A stretch of 64,000 bases of DNA from contig JAOYTL010000002.1 of NCBI GenBank assembly GCA_025846845.1, positions 1-64,000 of the forward strand, written 5' to 3'. Below the pieces are notes generated by a model. That model saw only the letters and a program-made list of their open reading frames with translations, was not told where the DNA came from and searched no databases. The DNA comes from Alloboseaceae bacterium BT-24-1. GTDB taxonomy: Bacteria > Pseudomonadota > Alphaproteobacteria > Rhizobiales > Beijerinckiaceae. This document shows positions 1 through 8,293 of the stretch, in pieces; within the stretch, counting starts at the first letter, position 1, and each line of letters begins with the position of its first letter. The position numbers and the translations under genes were made by a program.

Positions 1-467
1 TCCATGACGGCTCCGGGCGTGCAGGCTTTCAGGCGCGTGCGCTCGCCCTTGCGCATCTCGACGAGTTGATCACGCCTTGCACACAGGGCCTGGAGCGCCA
101 GCCGTTCGGGCAGGCTCACCGGCGTTCGGCGCAGCGGCAGCGTTGCTCCGTAAAGCGCCAGCAGCCGGGCATCGACCCGATCCGTCTTGGCCAACAGCCC
201 GGCGGCGCGCGCAAAGTCACGCACGCGCCCGGGATTGGCCCGGTGGAAGCACGTCCCGGCCCGTTCCAGGGCCCGGATCAGCGGCTGGTCGAAGGGCGCG
301 GTCGCCTCCAGCACGACGAAAGCGCCGAGCTCGCCGATCCAGGCCAGCAGGGTCGAGATCCCCGACGGCGCGTTCGCCACGCGTCGAAACCGGCCGCCAG
401 GGTGAACGCAACAATCCAGAAAGGCGCCCGAGACATCGATTCCCAGCACCGTTTGCGCTATGGTCAT
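1..467 (-). CDS. IS110-family transposase, 5' part (runs off left edge)
   Basis: The reading frame is open from an ATG at 467 down to base 1, giving 155 residues without a stop, so this is the N-terminal part of a longer protein. The N-terminus has the RuvC-like DEDD layout of IS110 recombinases: an early Asp in the GIDVS motif, a Glu in VVLEATA, and two Asp in KTDRVDARLL. IS110 enzymes act as recombinases guided by a structured bridge RNA rather than as DDE transposases. The C-terminal serine-containing domain is outside the window, so it cannot be said whether the element is intact or belongs to the IS110 or IS1111 subgroup. Confidence 0.85.
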   Translation of the reverse strand, partial: MTIAQTVLGIDVSGAFLDCCVHPGGRFRRVANAPSGISTLLAWIGELGAFVVLEATAPFDQPLIRALERAGTCFHRANPGRVRDFARAAGLLAKTDRVDARLLALYGATLPLRRTPVSLPERLALQALCARRDQLVEMRKGERTRLKACTPGAVM

Positions 468-640
468 GGCCCCATCCTTGTCCTGCGGGCCGGCGCGCCA
501 ACGCCGCCCAGGCAACTGTTCGGGTGGATGACAAAGGCGGGCGGCAACCCTGCTCGGGCTCGGTCAATACGACCCAGAATGACAACGGTCAGCCGCCCGC
601 CGGCCAGTCTCAATCACCGACCGCAAACAGACAAGAATGA
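468..640 (-). mobile_element. Non-coding end of the IS110 element; candidate bridge RNA region
   Basis: This 173-base stretch lies upstream of the transposase start and downstream of the GST gene end, and holds no convincing gene. It contains a perfect 10-bp inverted repeat, GGCGGGCGGC at 536-545 and its complement at 592-601, enclosing 46 bases. Inside the loop is a smaller hairpin, GGTC (562-565) with GACC (571-574). In IS110-group elements the bridge RNA is known to be encoded in the non-coding end upstream of the recombinase. The exact element boundary is not visible because IS110 elements lack long terminal inverted repeats. Confidence 0.45.
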
Positions 641-650
641 CGCCTGAGCG

Positions 651-1337
651 CTACGCCTTCAGAAACGCGTTCTGCGGAAAGAGAATCTTCCGCGCTTCCT
701 CGTCGACCTCGGTCTTCCAGGTGAACTTGTCCTTGAGCGCGACGGCGCGCTGCGCCGCCGGCCGGGCTGATATCTCGTCGAGATGGCGCCGGACATTCGC
801 GAGCCTGGCGAAAGCCTCGTCGCCGAGCGCGAACTGCGCCCGCGTCGCCCAGCCCCAGACCGCCATGTCGATCAGCGTGTAGTCGTCGCCGAGCATGTAG
901 CGGTGCTTGCCGAGCTGGTCGTCGAGCAGGCCCCAATGCCGTTCGGCCTCGCGGGCATAGCGGTTGATCGCATAGGGCACCTTCTCCGGCGCCATGCGCG
1001 AGAAGTGCACGGACTGGCCGGTATAGGGGCCGATACCGGTGGCGACGAACATCAGCCAGGACAGCATCTGGCCGCGCATCTGCGGCGTGTCCGGCGGCAG
1101 GAACTGGCCGGTCTTCTCGGCGAGGTAGAGCAGGATCGCGTTGCTGTCGAAGATCCTGACGTCGCCATCGGTCAGGGCCGGGGTCTTGCCGTTCGGGTTG
1201 ATGGCGAGGAAGTCGGGCTTGAACTGGTCGCCCTTGCGGGTGTCGACCGGCACGAGCTCATAGGGCAGGCCGGCCTCCTCCAGGAAGAGCGCGATCTTCG
1301 CCGGGTTGGGCGAGGGGTGGTAGTAGAAGCGGATCAT
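651..1337 (-). CDS. Glutathione S-transferase family protein
   Basis: The 228-residue protein has the two-domain GST layout. The thioredoxin-like N-terminal domain (about 1-80) carries the glutathione-site motifs NGKTPAL, with the conserved cis-proline, and DSNAILLYLAE. An all-helical C-terminal domain follows, with the N-capping motif YTLIDMAVWGW. Its PSPNPAK active-site loop resembles bacterial nu/YfcG-like GSTs, which act in glutathione-dependent reduction or detoxification in the cytoplasm. It ends ten bases from the flank of the IS110 element and lies 22 bases downstream of the HAD gene on the same strand, so the two may be co-transcribed. The substrate cannot be told from sequence. Confidence 0.88.
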   Translation of the reverse strand: MIRFYYHPSPNPAKIALFLEEAGLPYELVPVDTRKGDQFKPDFLAINPNGKTPALTDGDVRIFDSNAILLYLAEKTGQFLPPDTPQMRGQMLSWLMFVATGIGPYTGQSVHFSRMAPEKVPYAINRYAREAERHWGLLDDQLGKHRYMLGDDYTLIDMAVWGWATRAQFALGDEAFARLANVRRHLDEISARPAAQRAVALKDKFTWKTEVDEEARKILFPQNAFLKA

Positions 1338-1359
1338 CGATGCTCTCCGGTGGAAGCGC

Positions 1360-2103
1360 TCAGCGGCGCGCGGCGACGTAAGGGACGAGATCGGTCAGGG
1401 CCGAGATGGTGAGATCGGCACCCGCACCGAGCTGTTCCGGTTGCATGCGCAGCGCCTTGAACAGACTCTTCGGCCCGATCACCGCTGCGCCTGCAAGTTC
1501 GTCGCGCAGGGCCTGCGAGGTTACACGCTCGATGCGCGCGACCGACATGCCGTAGGCCTTGGCGCCGGCGATGTCGAAGCCGTTGGAGGAGACGAACAGG
1601 ATCTCGTCCCGCGTCAGGCCGAGCCGCTCCTCGACCAGGCGATAGCCGCGCGGATCGGGCTTGTAGCTGCCGATCTCGTCGACGCTGATCACGGTCTCCA
1701 GCAGCGTGTCGATGCCGGCCTGCCGGGTGAGGTTGGCCAGCATGGCCGGGCTACCATTGGAGAAGATGGCGAGGCGCGTCGGGGCGAGGCCCTGCAGCGC
1801 CGCCAGCGCCTCCGGGTAGAGCGCCAGCGCGTCATAGGCCGCGGCGATGCGGGCGAGGAAATCGGGCGTGGCTTCGAGGCTGAGCGTCTTCAGCGTGAAG
1901 TCGAGCGAGGCCTGGGTCACGCTCCAGAAATCCTCGTAGCGCCCCATCAGGGCGCGCAGCCAGGTGTATTCGAGCTGCTTCAGCCGCCAGATCTGGGTGA
2001 TGGTCTCGCCATGGCCGGGGAAGGCAGTATCGGTGACGCCGGCGACCGACTGGACGTCGAAGAGCGTGCCATAGGCATCGAAGACGACGGCCTTGATCGG
2101 CAT
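1360..2103 (-). CDS. HAD-family hydrolase, (S)-2-haloacid dehalogenase type
   Basis: A 247-residue HAD hydrolase. Motif I is FDAYGTLFD with the nucleophile Asp at residue 9; motif II is FSNGSP; the motif III Lys is in YKPDP; the acidic region is replaced by SSNGFDIAGAKAYGM, the pattern of type II haloacid dehalogenases. These hydrolyse the C-halogen bond of short 2-haloalkanoic acids, but many relatives act on other substrates. The start at 2103 is preferred over an in-frame ATG six codons upstream because AGGAA lies at the right distance before it. It is followed at 22 bases by the GST gene, a pairing that would fit a detoxification role. Confidence 0.85.
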   Translation of the reverse strand: MPIKAVVFDAYGTLFDVQSVAGVTDTAFPGHGETITQIWRLKQLEYTWLRALMGRYEDFWSVTQASLDFTLKTLSLEATPDFLARIAAAYDALALYPEALAALQGLAPTRLAIFSNGSPAMLANLTRQAGIDTLLETVISVDEIGSYKPDPRGYRLVEERLGLTRDEILFVSSNGFDIAGAKAYGMSVARIERVTSQALRDELAGAAVIGPKSLFKALRMQPEQLGAGADLTISALTDLVPYVAARR

Positions 2104-2128
2104 GGTGTTTCCTTTCGTCACCCTGCTT

Positions 2129-2228
2129 CGTCATCCCGAACGACCGGAGGGAGACCCGGGATCCATGCCTGAACCGTTCCGGAATGGATCCCGGCTCTGC
2201 GCCGCTGTCGCGGCTTGGCCGGGATGAC
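2129..2228. repeat. Dispersed palindromic repeat between HAD and gpmI
   Basis: Nested inverted repeats: CGTCATCCCG at 2129-2138 pairs with CGGGATGAC ending at 2228, and inside this CGGGATCCAT (2158-2167) pairs with ATGGATCCCG (2184-2193). The layout is that of the mobile palindromic elements common in intergenic regions of Rhizobiales. It sits between the divergent HAD and gpmI promoters. Confidence 0.6.
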
Positions 2229-2314
2229 TTTCCTCTGGATGATAGCGCTCGCCTTGGCCGCGCGGAGCGTGATATCCGCACAAGCACTTGTTCGCAGATG
2301 CACAGGATACGCGA

Positions 2315-3829
2315 ATGCCCAGCCGCCCCGCCATGCTGATGATCCTCGACGGCTGGGGCTGGCGCGACGACAAGGACAACAACGCGGTCCTGCTGGCGAA
2401 TACCCCGAATTTCGACCGGTTCTGGGCGTCGTCTCCGCACGCCTTCCTGCGCACCTCCGGGCTCGATGTCGGCCTGCCCGAGGGGCAGATGGGCAATTCC
2501 GAGGTCGGCCACCTCAACTTGGGCGCCGGCCGCGTGGTGATGCAGGACCTGCCGCGCATCAATCAGGCGATCACGAACGGCACGCTGAAGCAGGCGCTGG
2601 ATGCGAGCGGGCTGATCGGCAGGCTCAAGGCCAGCGGCGGCACCTGCCATATCCTCGGCCTGATCTCGCCCGGTGGCGTCCACGCCCATCAGGATCATGC
2701 GGTGGCGCTGGCGAAGCTCGTGGTCGCGGCGGGCGTGCCCGCAGTCATCCATGTCTTCACCGATGGGCGCGATACCCCTCCACGCTCGGCGGCAGAGTAT
2801 GTCGCTGCGCTGGAGGCGGCGCTGCCGCCGCAGGTGAGGATCGCGACGGTGAGTGGCCGCTATTACGCGATGGATCGCGATAACCGCTGGGAGCGGGTCG
2901 AGCTCTCCTGGAAGGCGCTGGCATTCGGCGAGGGTGAGCGGATGCCGACTGCGGGCTCGGCGATCGAGGCGGCCTATGCCGCCAATGTCAGCGACGAGTT
3001 CATCAAGCCGGCAGCGATCGGTGACTATCACGGCATGGCCGATGGCGATGGCCTGCTCAGCTTCAATTTCCGCGCCGACCGCATCCGCGAGATCCTGGCG
3101 CCGCTGCTCTTCGCCGAATTCAGCGGTTTTTCGCGTCCGCGCATGCCCAAGCTCATCGGCGCGGTCGGGATGACCTCGTACAGCTCGACGCTCGATCCGA
3201 TCATGCCGGCGCTCTTTGCGCCGCAGAGCCTGGCGAACGGGCTTGGCGAGACCGTGTCGAAGGCGGGCCTCAGGCAGATCCGCTTCGCCGAGACCGAGAA
3301 GTACCCGCACGTCACCTATTTCTTCAATGGCGGGCGCGAGGAGCCTTTCGCGGGCGAGGAGCGTAGCATGACGCCCTCGCCAAAGGTCGCGACCTACGAC
3401 CTGCAGCCCGAGATGTCGGCGCCGGAGCTGACCGGCAAGGTCGTTGCGGCTGTCGAGAGCGGGCAATACGACCTCTTCGTGCTGAACTTCGCCAATCCCG
3501 ACATGGTCGGCCATACCGGCGTGCTCTCGGCAGCGATCAAGGCGGTCGAGACCATCGATACGAGCTTGGGCCAGATCGCAGAGGCCATCCTCGCCAAGGG
3601 TGGGGCGCTGATCGTGACCGCCGACCACGGCAATGCCGAGCTGATGGTCGATCCCGTCACCGGCAACCCGCACACCGCGCACACCACCTTTCCCGTGCCA
3701 GTCATGCTGATCGGCGGGCCAGCTGCGGGCCTAGCCGAGGGCCGCCTCGCCGATGTCGCGCCGACCCTGCTTGCGTTGCTCGGACTGGAGCAGCCGGCCG
3801 AGATGACCGGCCAGTCGCTGTTGCGCTGA
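2315..3829 (+). CDS. gpmI: 2,3-bisphosphoglycerate-independent phosphoglycerate mutase
   Basis: A 504-residue cofactor-independent phosphoglycerate mutase that interconverts 3- and 2-phosphoglycerate in glycolysis and gluconeogenesis using two Mn ions. It is an alkaline-phosphatase-fold enzyme with an inserted transferase domain. Visible motifs are the metal-binding Asp in MILDGWGW (residue 12), the phosphorylated Ser in QMGNSEVGH, FTDGRDTPP, FNFRADR and the C-terminal metal cluster TADHGNAE. Length is normal for the family. The ATG at 2315 is preceded by AGGA; a TTG nine codons upstream is less likely. It stands alone and converges on the LysR gene with a 4-base gap. Confidence 0.97.
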   Translation: MPSRPAMLMILDGWGWRDDKDNNAVLLANTPNFDRFWASSPHAFLRTSGLDVGLPEGQMGNSEVGHLNLGAGRVVMQDLPRINQAITNGTLKQALDASGLIGRLKASGGTCHILGLISPGGVHAHQDHAVALAKLVVAAGVPAVIHVFTDGRDTPPRSAAEYVAALEAALPPQVRIATVSGRYYAMDRDNRWERVELSWKALAFGEGERMPTAGSAIEAAYAANVSDEFIKPAAIGDYHGMADGDGLLSFNFRADRIREILAPLLFAEFSGFSRPRMPKLIGAVGMTSYSSTLDPIMPALFAPQSLANGLGETVSKAGLRQIRFAETEKYPHVTYFFNGGREEPFAGEERSMTPSPKVATYDLQPEMSAPELTGKVVAAVESGQYDLFVLNFANPDMVGHTGVLSAAIKAVETIDTSLGQIAEAILAKGGALIVTADHGNAELMVDPVTGNPHTAHTTFPVPVMLIGGPAAGLAEGRLADVAPTLLALLGLEQPAEMTGQSLLR

Positions 3830-3833
3830 GCGA

Positions 3834-4754
3834 TCAGGCGGACTCCATGCCGGGGAGCGTGGCGATCTCGGCTGCCAGGAAATCGATCAGCAGACGCACG
3901 CGGGCGACGGACGCCCGCTCCGGGACGATCAGCATGCTGAGCGGCACGCTCGGCAGGGTGTAATCGGTCAGGATCGGCTCGAGCTGGCCGGAGGCGAGCA
4001 GATCGTCGACGAGCCAGCGATGGGTGGGCGCGATGCCGCGGCCGGCGAGCAGCGCCTCGCGCACGGCCAAGCCGTGATCGACCCGCAATCGCCCGTCGAA
4101 GGGGACGCTGTAGTGCTCGCCGCCGGCGCTCTCGACGGCGAGCTGGGCGCTGCCGGCGACGTTGGTCATGCGGATGCCCTGATGCCTGGCGAGATCATCC
4201 GGCGAGACCGGCGTGCCATGCCGGGCCAGATAATGCGGCGCGGCGACGAACAGCCGGTGCGATCGGCCGAGTGATCTGAGCTTCATCGTGCTGTCGGCGA
4301 GCGGGCCGAGGCGGATGGCGATGTCGACGCCCTCGCGAACGAGGTCGATGCGCTCGTCGCTGAGGCTGAGGTCGATATCGATCCGCGGGTGCCGATCCTG
4401 GAAGGCGAAGAGCAGCCGTGTGCCATGCAGGACACCGAAAGAGGCGGTGCAGGAGAGACGCACCGTGCCGGCAGGGGCGTCACCGGCGCTGTGGGCCTCG
4501 TCGCTCGCCTGCTCGACCAGGCGCAGGATGGCGAGGCAGTTCTGGTAATAGCGGCTGCCTTCCTCGGTCAGCGCCACGCGCCGTGTCGTGCGGCTGAGCA
4601 GGGCGATGCCGAGTGCGTGCTCCAGCTCGTTGAGATGGCGTGTCACCGTCGACTGGCCGAGGCCGAGCTCGCGCGCCACCGCCGACAGGCTGCCGCGCTC
4701 GGCGACGCGGACGAAGCTGCGCATGCGCTCCAGGGTGATATCGGATTTATCCAT
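3834..4754 (-). CDS. LysR-family transcriptional regulator
   Basis: A 306-residue LysR regulator. The N-terminal winged helix-turn-helix (about 1-65) reads SLSAVARELGLGQSTVTRHL, followed by the linker helix and a periplasmic-binding-like effector domain of the type seen in members that control quinone reductases and other redox enzymes. It is transcribed away from the flavodoxin-fold quinone reductase at 4848, with 93 bases between the starts, the classic arrangement of a LysR protein and its target. The start at 4754 gives the usual N-terminus, although no clear Shine-Dalgarno is visible; a TTG four codons earlier is possible. Confidence 0.92.
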   Translation of the reverse strand: MDKSDITLERMRSFVRVAERGSLSAVARELGLGQSTVTRHLNELEHALGIALLSRTTRRVALTEEGSRYYQNCLAILRLVEQASDEAHSAGDAPAGTVRLSCTASFGVLHGTRLLFAFQDRHPRIDIDLSLSDERIDLVREGVDIAIRLGPLADSTMKLRSLGRSHRLFVAAPHYLARHGTPVSPDDLARHQGIRMTNVAGSAQLAVESAGGEHYSVPFDGRLRVDHGLAVREALLAGRGIAPTHRWLVDDLLASGQLEPILTDYTLPSVPLSMLIVPERASVARVRLLIDFLAAEIATLPGMESA

Positions 4755-4847
4755 GAAACGGCACAATCATATGCATTGCTACGTTATAGTGCAGAGCAGA
4801 GACAGCGCCTAGTTCGGAAGCCGGTTCCCAACCGGAAAGGCTCTCCC
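4755..4847. promoter_or_regulatory. Divergent promoter region of the LysR / quinone-reductase pair
   Basis: This AT-richer 93-base spacer separates the two divergent starts. LysR proteins usually bind such spacers at T-N11-A palindromes. I see AT-rich stretches around 4766-4795 but no single convincing palindrome, so only the arrangement supports this call. Confidence 0.4.
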
Positions 4848-5645
4848 ATGAAGGTTCTGCTTGTTTTCGCCCATCCCGAACGCCGTTCGCTCAACGGCGC
4901 GCTCCGCGACATCGCCGTCGCCGAGCTCGAAGCCCAGGGGCACGAGGTCCGCGTCAGCGATCTCTATGCCGAGGGCTGGAAGTCCGAGGTCGATCGCGCC
5001 GATTTCCCGAACTGGCCGCAGGGCGAGGGGCTTCGCGTCGGTGCGGCCTCGAAGAAGAGCTTCGAGGCAGGCGCTCTCACCGACGACGTCAAGGCCGAGA
5101 TCGAGAAGCTGCTCTGGGCCGACACGCTGATCCTGCAGTTTCCGCTCTGGTGGTACACGATGCCGGCGATCCTCAAGGGCTGGGTCGATCGGGTCTATGC
5201 CTATGGCTTCGCCTATGGCGTCGGCGAGCACAGCGACAAGCGCTGGGGCGAGCGTTTCGGCGAGGGCACGCTCGCGGGCAAGCGTGCCATGCTGATCGTC
5301 ACTACTGGCGGCTGGGAAGAGCACTACTCGGCCCGCGGCATCAACGGCCCGATCGACGACCTGCTGTTCCCGATCAACCACGGCATCCTTTATTACCCCG
5401 GCTACGAGGTGCTGCCGCCTTATGTCGTCTACCAGGTGGATCGATTCCAGCAGGCAGATTTCGATCGGGTCGCAGGACAGTTGCGCGAGCGTATGCGCAC
5501 GCTGGGGACCACCGGGGCGATTCCCTACCGGCGCCAGAATTTTGGAGATTATCTAATTCCGGCGATGACCTTGCGCCCGGAGTTGGGCGAGCCGGGAGCC
5601 CATGGTTTCAGCCTGCATGTCGACCGCGTCGCAGCGGTAGACTAG
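4848..5645 (+). CDS. NAD(P)H dehydrogenase (quinone), flavodoxin-like fold
   Basis: A 265-residue flavoprotein of the NQO1/KefF/MdaB family. The N-terminal MKVLLVFAHPERRSLNGAL is the FMN/FAD phosphate-binding signature; FPLWWYTMPAILKGWVDRV is the conserved flavin-contacting segment; TTGGWEEHY is the third flavin loop. Such enzymes reduce quinones by two electrons or protect against electrophiles in the cytoplasm. A GGAAAGG ribosome-binding site precedes the ATG. The divergent LysR gene is the probable regulator, perhaps responding to quinone or oxidative stress; that is inferred from position only. Confidence 0.92.
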   Translation: MKVLLVFAHPERRSLNGALRDIAVAELEAQGHEVRVSDLYAEGWKSEVDRADFPNWPQGEGLRVGAASKKSFEAGALTDDVKAEIEKLLWADTLILQFPLWWYTMPAILKGWVDRVYAYGFAYGVGEHSDKRWGERFGEGTLAGKRAMLIVTTGGWEEHYSARGINGPIDDLLFPINHGILYYPGYEVLPPYVVYQVDRFQQADFDRVAGQLRERMRTLGTTGAIPYRRQNFGDYLIPAMTLRPELGEPGAHGFSLHVDRVAAVD

Positions 5646-5703
5646 CTGGCGGCGCGGAACTCCTGTGGTGCGCGGCGGTTGTTCGGCGAGAGAGGACAAA
5701 GCC

Positions 5704-5919
5704 ATGCCGAACACACGCCGCGACCACCTCACCGATACGCCCGCTGCCTTCGTGACTGCGCAGCGCCCCGGTCAGTCCGGCGCGCATGAGCAGCGGCGCG
5801 CGGGACCGAATCCACGTTCTGCTCACCCGACCGGGCCGCATGCCCCCTATGAGCCCGATGATCCAGAAGGCCTGGCTGCCGGCAAGCATGAGCGGAACGA
5901 GAAAACCAGCAAGCGCTGA
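5704..5919 (+). CDS. Small hypothetical protein, disordered
   Basis: A 71-residue frame starting at an ATG preceded by GAGAGGA at suitable distance. The product is hydrophilic and rich in Pro, Gly, Arg and His with no membrane segment, and ends in a Lys/Arg-rich tail. I do not recognise it. An overlapping minus-strand frame with a hydrophobic N-terminus exists but lacks a ribosome-binding site, so the plus-strand reading is preferred. It may be co-transcribed with the quinone reductase 58 bases upstream. Confidence 0.45.
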   Translation: MPNTRRDHLTDTPAAFVTAQRPGQSGAHEQRRAGPNPRSAHPTGPHAPYEPDDPEGLAAGKHERNEKTSKR

Positions 5920-6254
5920 GAGATAGAGACGCGACGGGGATGCGATCATCGAGACGCTTGCTCCGTCTCACGCTGCCGGCACATTATGCGCAGGTACATC
6001 CGCTGATCGCGAGCAGATCACGGTGGTTTCGGCGAGTCCGAAATCGGCCGAAAACCATGGCCGCAAGTCAATCCGAACTATCGTTTGGTTTAATATTCAT
6101 GCGATGACTATGGAATTTCACACTGAACGGCAAGGTTGTCGCCTTGATCCCTCGCGCAAGTGAAAGTAGTGACGGCAAGCATGCGCTTCCGGATGGGCGC
6201 ATGGGCGACCTGGGGGGCGGGTCGTCGCGGATGCCGGGGACGGGCGGATCCAGG
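5920..6254. other. Intergenic stretch upstream of the TetR gene
   Basis: No gene is evident. It contains an operator-like cluster of palindromes: TTTCGG (6027-6032), five bases, CCGAAA (6038-6043), then TCGGCCGA (6044-6051) and a further GCCGAAA (6047-6053). The cluster is about 200 bases upstream of the chosen TetR start and could be an autoregulatory site, but the distance is long. Confidence 0.4.
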
Positions 6255-6884
6255 ATGAAAGCGCGTAACGGAAGACGGCCGGGCGGGGCTGGTTCGGTGG
6301 AGACGGCAAGGCCAAAGCCGATGCGGACCGAGATTCTCGACGCCGCGGCAGAGATCATCGTTCGCGAGGGCTACGATGCCTGCACGATGCGGGCTGTGGC
6401 GGCGATGGTCGATATGAAGGCGGGCAGCCTCTACTACCATTTCAAGTCGAAGGACGAGATCGTCGAAGAAATCCTCAATCAGGGGATCGAGACGCTCTAT
6501 GCGCGTGTCGCAGGGACGATCCGCGATCTGCCCAAGGAGGCTCCCTTCGCGCGCAAGCTTTCGGCGGCGGTGGAGGTGCATATCGCCAGTCTGGTCGGCA
6601 AGGACCAGAAGTACGTGCATGTCTACGAGCACTTGCCGCTGGTCATCAAGCGGCGCAGCCGCAAGATGCGCGAGAAATATGCCCAGCTCTGGCACGATCT
6701 GTTCGCAGGCGGAATTGCCAGCGGTGAAGCTGCGGCTGGACACGATCTGCGCCTGTTGGTGCCGTACTTCCTCGGAGGGCTCAACCGGGTGCCGGAATGG
6801 AGTCGCGCCAGCGGCGCCAGTAGCGAGCAGATCGCCGAATTGGCCGTCGTGACCCTTCTCGACGGAATCGGCGCCAGGCAGTAG
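6255..6884 (+). CDS. TetR/AcrR-family transcriptional regulator
   Basis: A 209-residue TetR repressor. The helix-turn-helix lies at about residues 24-70, with ILDAAAEIIVREGYDACTMR followed by VAAMVDMKAGSLYYHFKSKD, the standard recognition helix. The C-terminal ligand domain is unassigned. A basic, glycine-rich tail of about 20 residues precedes the HTH. Several in-frame starts are possible (6201, 6231, 6255, 6321); 6255 is chosen because GGCGGA lies just upstream. Neighbours (a GNAT enzyme 58 bases downstream, the small frame upstream) do not reveal a target. Confidence 0.9.
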   Translation: MKARNGRRPGGAGSVETARPKPMRTEILDAAAEIIVREGYDACTMRAVAAMVDMKAGSLYYHFKSKDEIVEEILNQGIETLYARVAGTIRDLPKEAPFARKLSAAVEVHIASLVGKDQKYVHVYEHLPLVIKRRSRKMREKYAQLWHDLFAGGIASGEAAAGHDLRLLVPYFLGGLNRVPEWSRASGASSEQIAELAVVTLLDGIGARQ

Positions 6885-6942
6885 CAGCTAGGCGACACGG
6901 CCGCGCAATGCGGCCACCGGTGCCATCTGCAGACTGGAAGCC

Positions 6943-7557
6943 ATGTCCGAGACCTTCGCCATCAGCCTGAACGGCACCACCGACCTGCCAGCCGGCAAGA
7001 TCGCTGCGATCGTGACCTCGCTCGAGATGTTCTCAGCGCCGGCGCGACGGCCTGACCCGCCGGGCGTCGAGGGTTTCTCGCTAGAGCCGATCGGGCGCGA
7101 GGACGTGGCGCGCTATCTTGCCGTCTATCGCCTGCTCGGCGAGCGCTGGATGTGGTTCAGCCGGCTGGTCAAGCCGGTAGAAGAGCTCCAGGCGATCCTC
7201 TCCGACCCGGCCGTCGATTTCTTCGCGGTGCGCTTCGACGGGCGCGATGTCGGCCTGCTCGAGCTCGACTTCAGGGTTGAAGGCGAGGGTGAGCTCGCCT
7301 TCTTCGGCCTGGACGAGAGCGTCGTCGGCAAGGGGGCCGGGCGCTGGCTGATGAACCGGGCGCTGGAGCGCGCCTGGGCGAGGCCGATCGGCCGATTCTG
7401 GGTGCACACCTGCACGCTCGACCACCAGGGGGCGGTCGAGTTCTATCAGCGTTCGGGGTTCACGGCATTCAAGCGTGGCGTCGAGGTCGACGACGATCCA
7501 CGCCTGCACGGGGCAATGGCGCGCAGCGCTGTCCCGCATCATCCGGTGATCGAATAG
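6943..7557 (+). CDS. GNAT-family N-acetyltransferase
   Basis: A 204-residue acetyl-CoA-dependent acyltransferase. The GNAT fold covers about residues 48-180: the central strand ELAFFGLDESVVGKGAGRWL includes the acetyl-CoA pyrophosphate-binding loop in the form VGKGAGRWL, and HQGAVEFYQRSGF is the final conserved segment. The N-terminal 45 residues read as an extension. GGAAG precedes the ATG. Substrate unknown. The gene converges on fliJ with a 7-base gap. Confidence 0.88.
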   Translation: MSETFAISLNGTTDLPAGKIAAIVTSLEMFSAPARRPDPPGVEGFSLEPIGREDVARYLAVYRLLGERWMWFSRLVKPVEELQAILSDPAVDFFAVRFDGRDVGLLELDFRVEGEGELAFFGLDESVVGKGAGRWLMNRALERAWARPIGRFWVHTCTLDHQGAVEFYQRSGFTAFKRGVEVDDDPRLHGAMARSAVPHHPVIE

Positions 7558-7564
7558 GCCGTCC

Positions 7565-7969
7565 TCAGGCGCGCGAGCGCAGGCCGATCGAGTCCATCAT
7601 CGCCTGGTCGCGGGCGGCTTCGGCGGCACGCTCGGTGGCGCGCTCGCGATCGTCGAGGATCTCGACCTTCTTCATGTCCTCGAAGGCTTCCTGCAGCTCG
7701 CCTTTGGCCTCGTCGAGCTGGCCCTGCAGGTTGTCGGCGGACTGGCGCAGATTGTCACGACGCCCGAGTGCCGCCTTGGCATAGGTCGGATAGGCGAAAT
7801 GGGCCGGATCGGAGATGCCGGCACGCGTTTCCTCGTTCTGGATCTCGCGGTCGAGATCACCAGCCATCCGGTTGAATTCCGCGATCATCATCTCAATCTG
7901 GCTTACCCGGCGGCGCTTTTCGTCCACCTGGAAGCGTTTGAGACGCAAAAGGGTCTCTCGCGACTTCAT
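7565..7969 (-). CDS. fliJ: Flagellar export chaperone FliJ
   Basis: A 134-residue, almost wholly alpha-helical protein. Two long heptad-patterned helices run at about residues 10-50 and 70-125, separated by a break with DPAHFAYPTYA. That is the antiparallel coiled coil of FliJ, which docks into the FliI hexamer like the gamma subunit of F1-ATPase and promotes export of flagellar substrates. FliJ sequences diverge strongly, but size, coiled-coil pattern and the nearby fliI on the same strand make the call. The two genes are usually adjacent; here they are 2.2 kb apart with two opposite-strand genes between. Confidence 0.8.
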   Translation of the reverse strand: MKSRETLLRLKRFQVDEKRRRVSQIEMMIAEFNRMAGDLDREIQNEETRAGISDPAHFAYPTYAKAALGRRDNLRQSADNLQGQLDEAKGELQEAFEDMKKVEILDDRERATERAAEAARDQAMMDSIGLRSRA

Positions 7970-8293
7970 GTCGTGCCCAACTCCTGATTACGCATCGAGC
8001 CCGTTCCGGTCTGCCTGCATCGCAAGCTGGCCGGTAGAACGGTCTCCAACTTTCGTTCAGAGACGGATTCACCGATCGGGTTGGTTCAACCTGACCGGAT
8101 CCGACTCTGGTGACGCGCCGACCCCTCGGCCCGCCACCGGAACAACTCCGCGAGACGAAAATCACAATGGCGCAAGGAGGTTGATCGTTTCTTACCAGGA
8201 TCGCTCGCTTTCGATGCATGCAACGGGTGCGTCCTGGGCTCTCCCGGGCGGACAGAGCTCGCGCTAGCTTGGGGCGAATCAATAACAAGGGGC
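7970..8293. other. Intergenic region between divergent fliJ and MFS genes
   Basis: These 324 bases hold no recognisable gene or RNA. Because fliJ is cut off from fliI it needs its own promoter here. Two GANTC sites (GATTC at 8066-8070, GAATC at 8276-8280) are present. No CtrA-type TTAA pair or strong hairpin was seen. Confidence 0.4.

Noticed and set aside
1832..3682. A 616-residue open frame on the minus strand opposite gpmI
   Set aside because: It overlaps a full-length recognisable gpmI and the HAD gene, has the Arg/His/Asp-rich composition of antisense frames in GC-rich DNA, and shows no domain.
5608..5949. Minus-strand frame with hydrophobic N-terminus opposite the small hypothetical gene
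   Set aside because: No ribosome-binding site, and the plus-strand frame has one. Composition after the first 35 residues looks like shadow coding.
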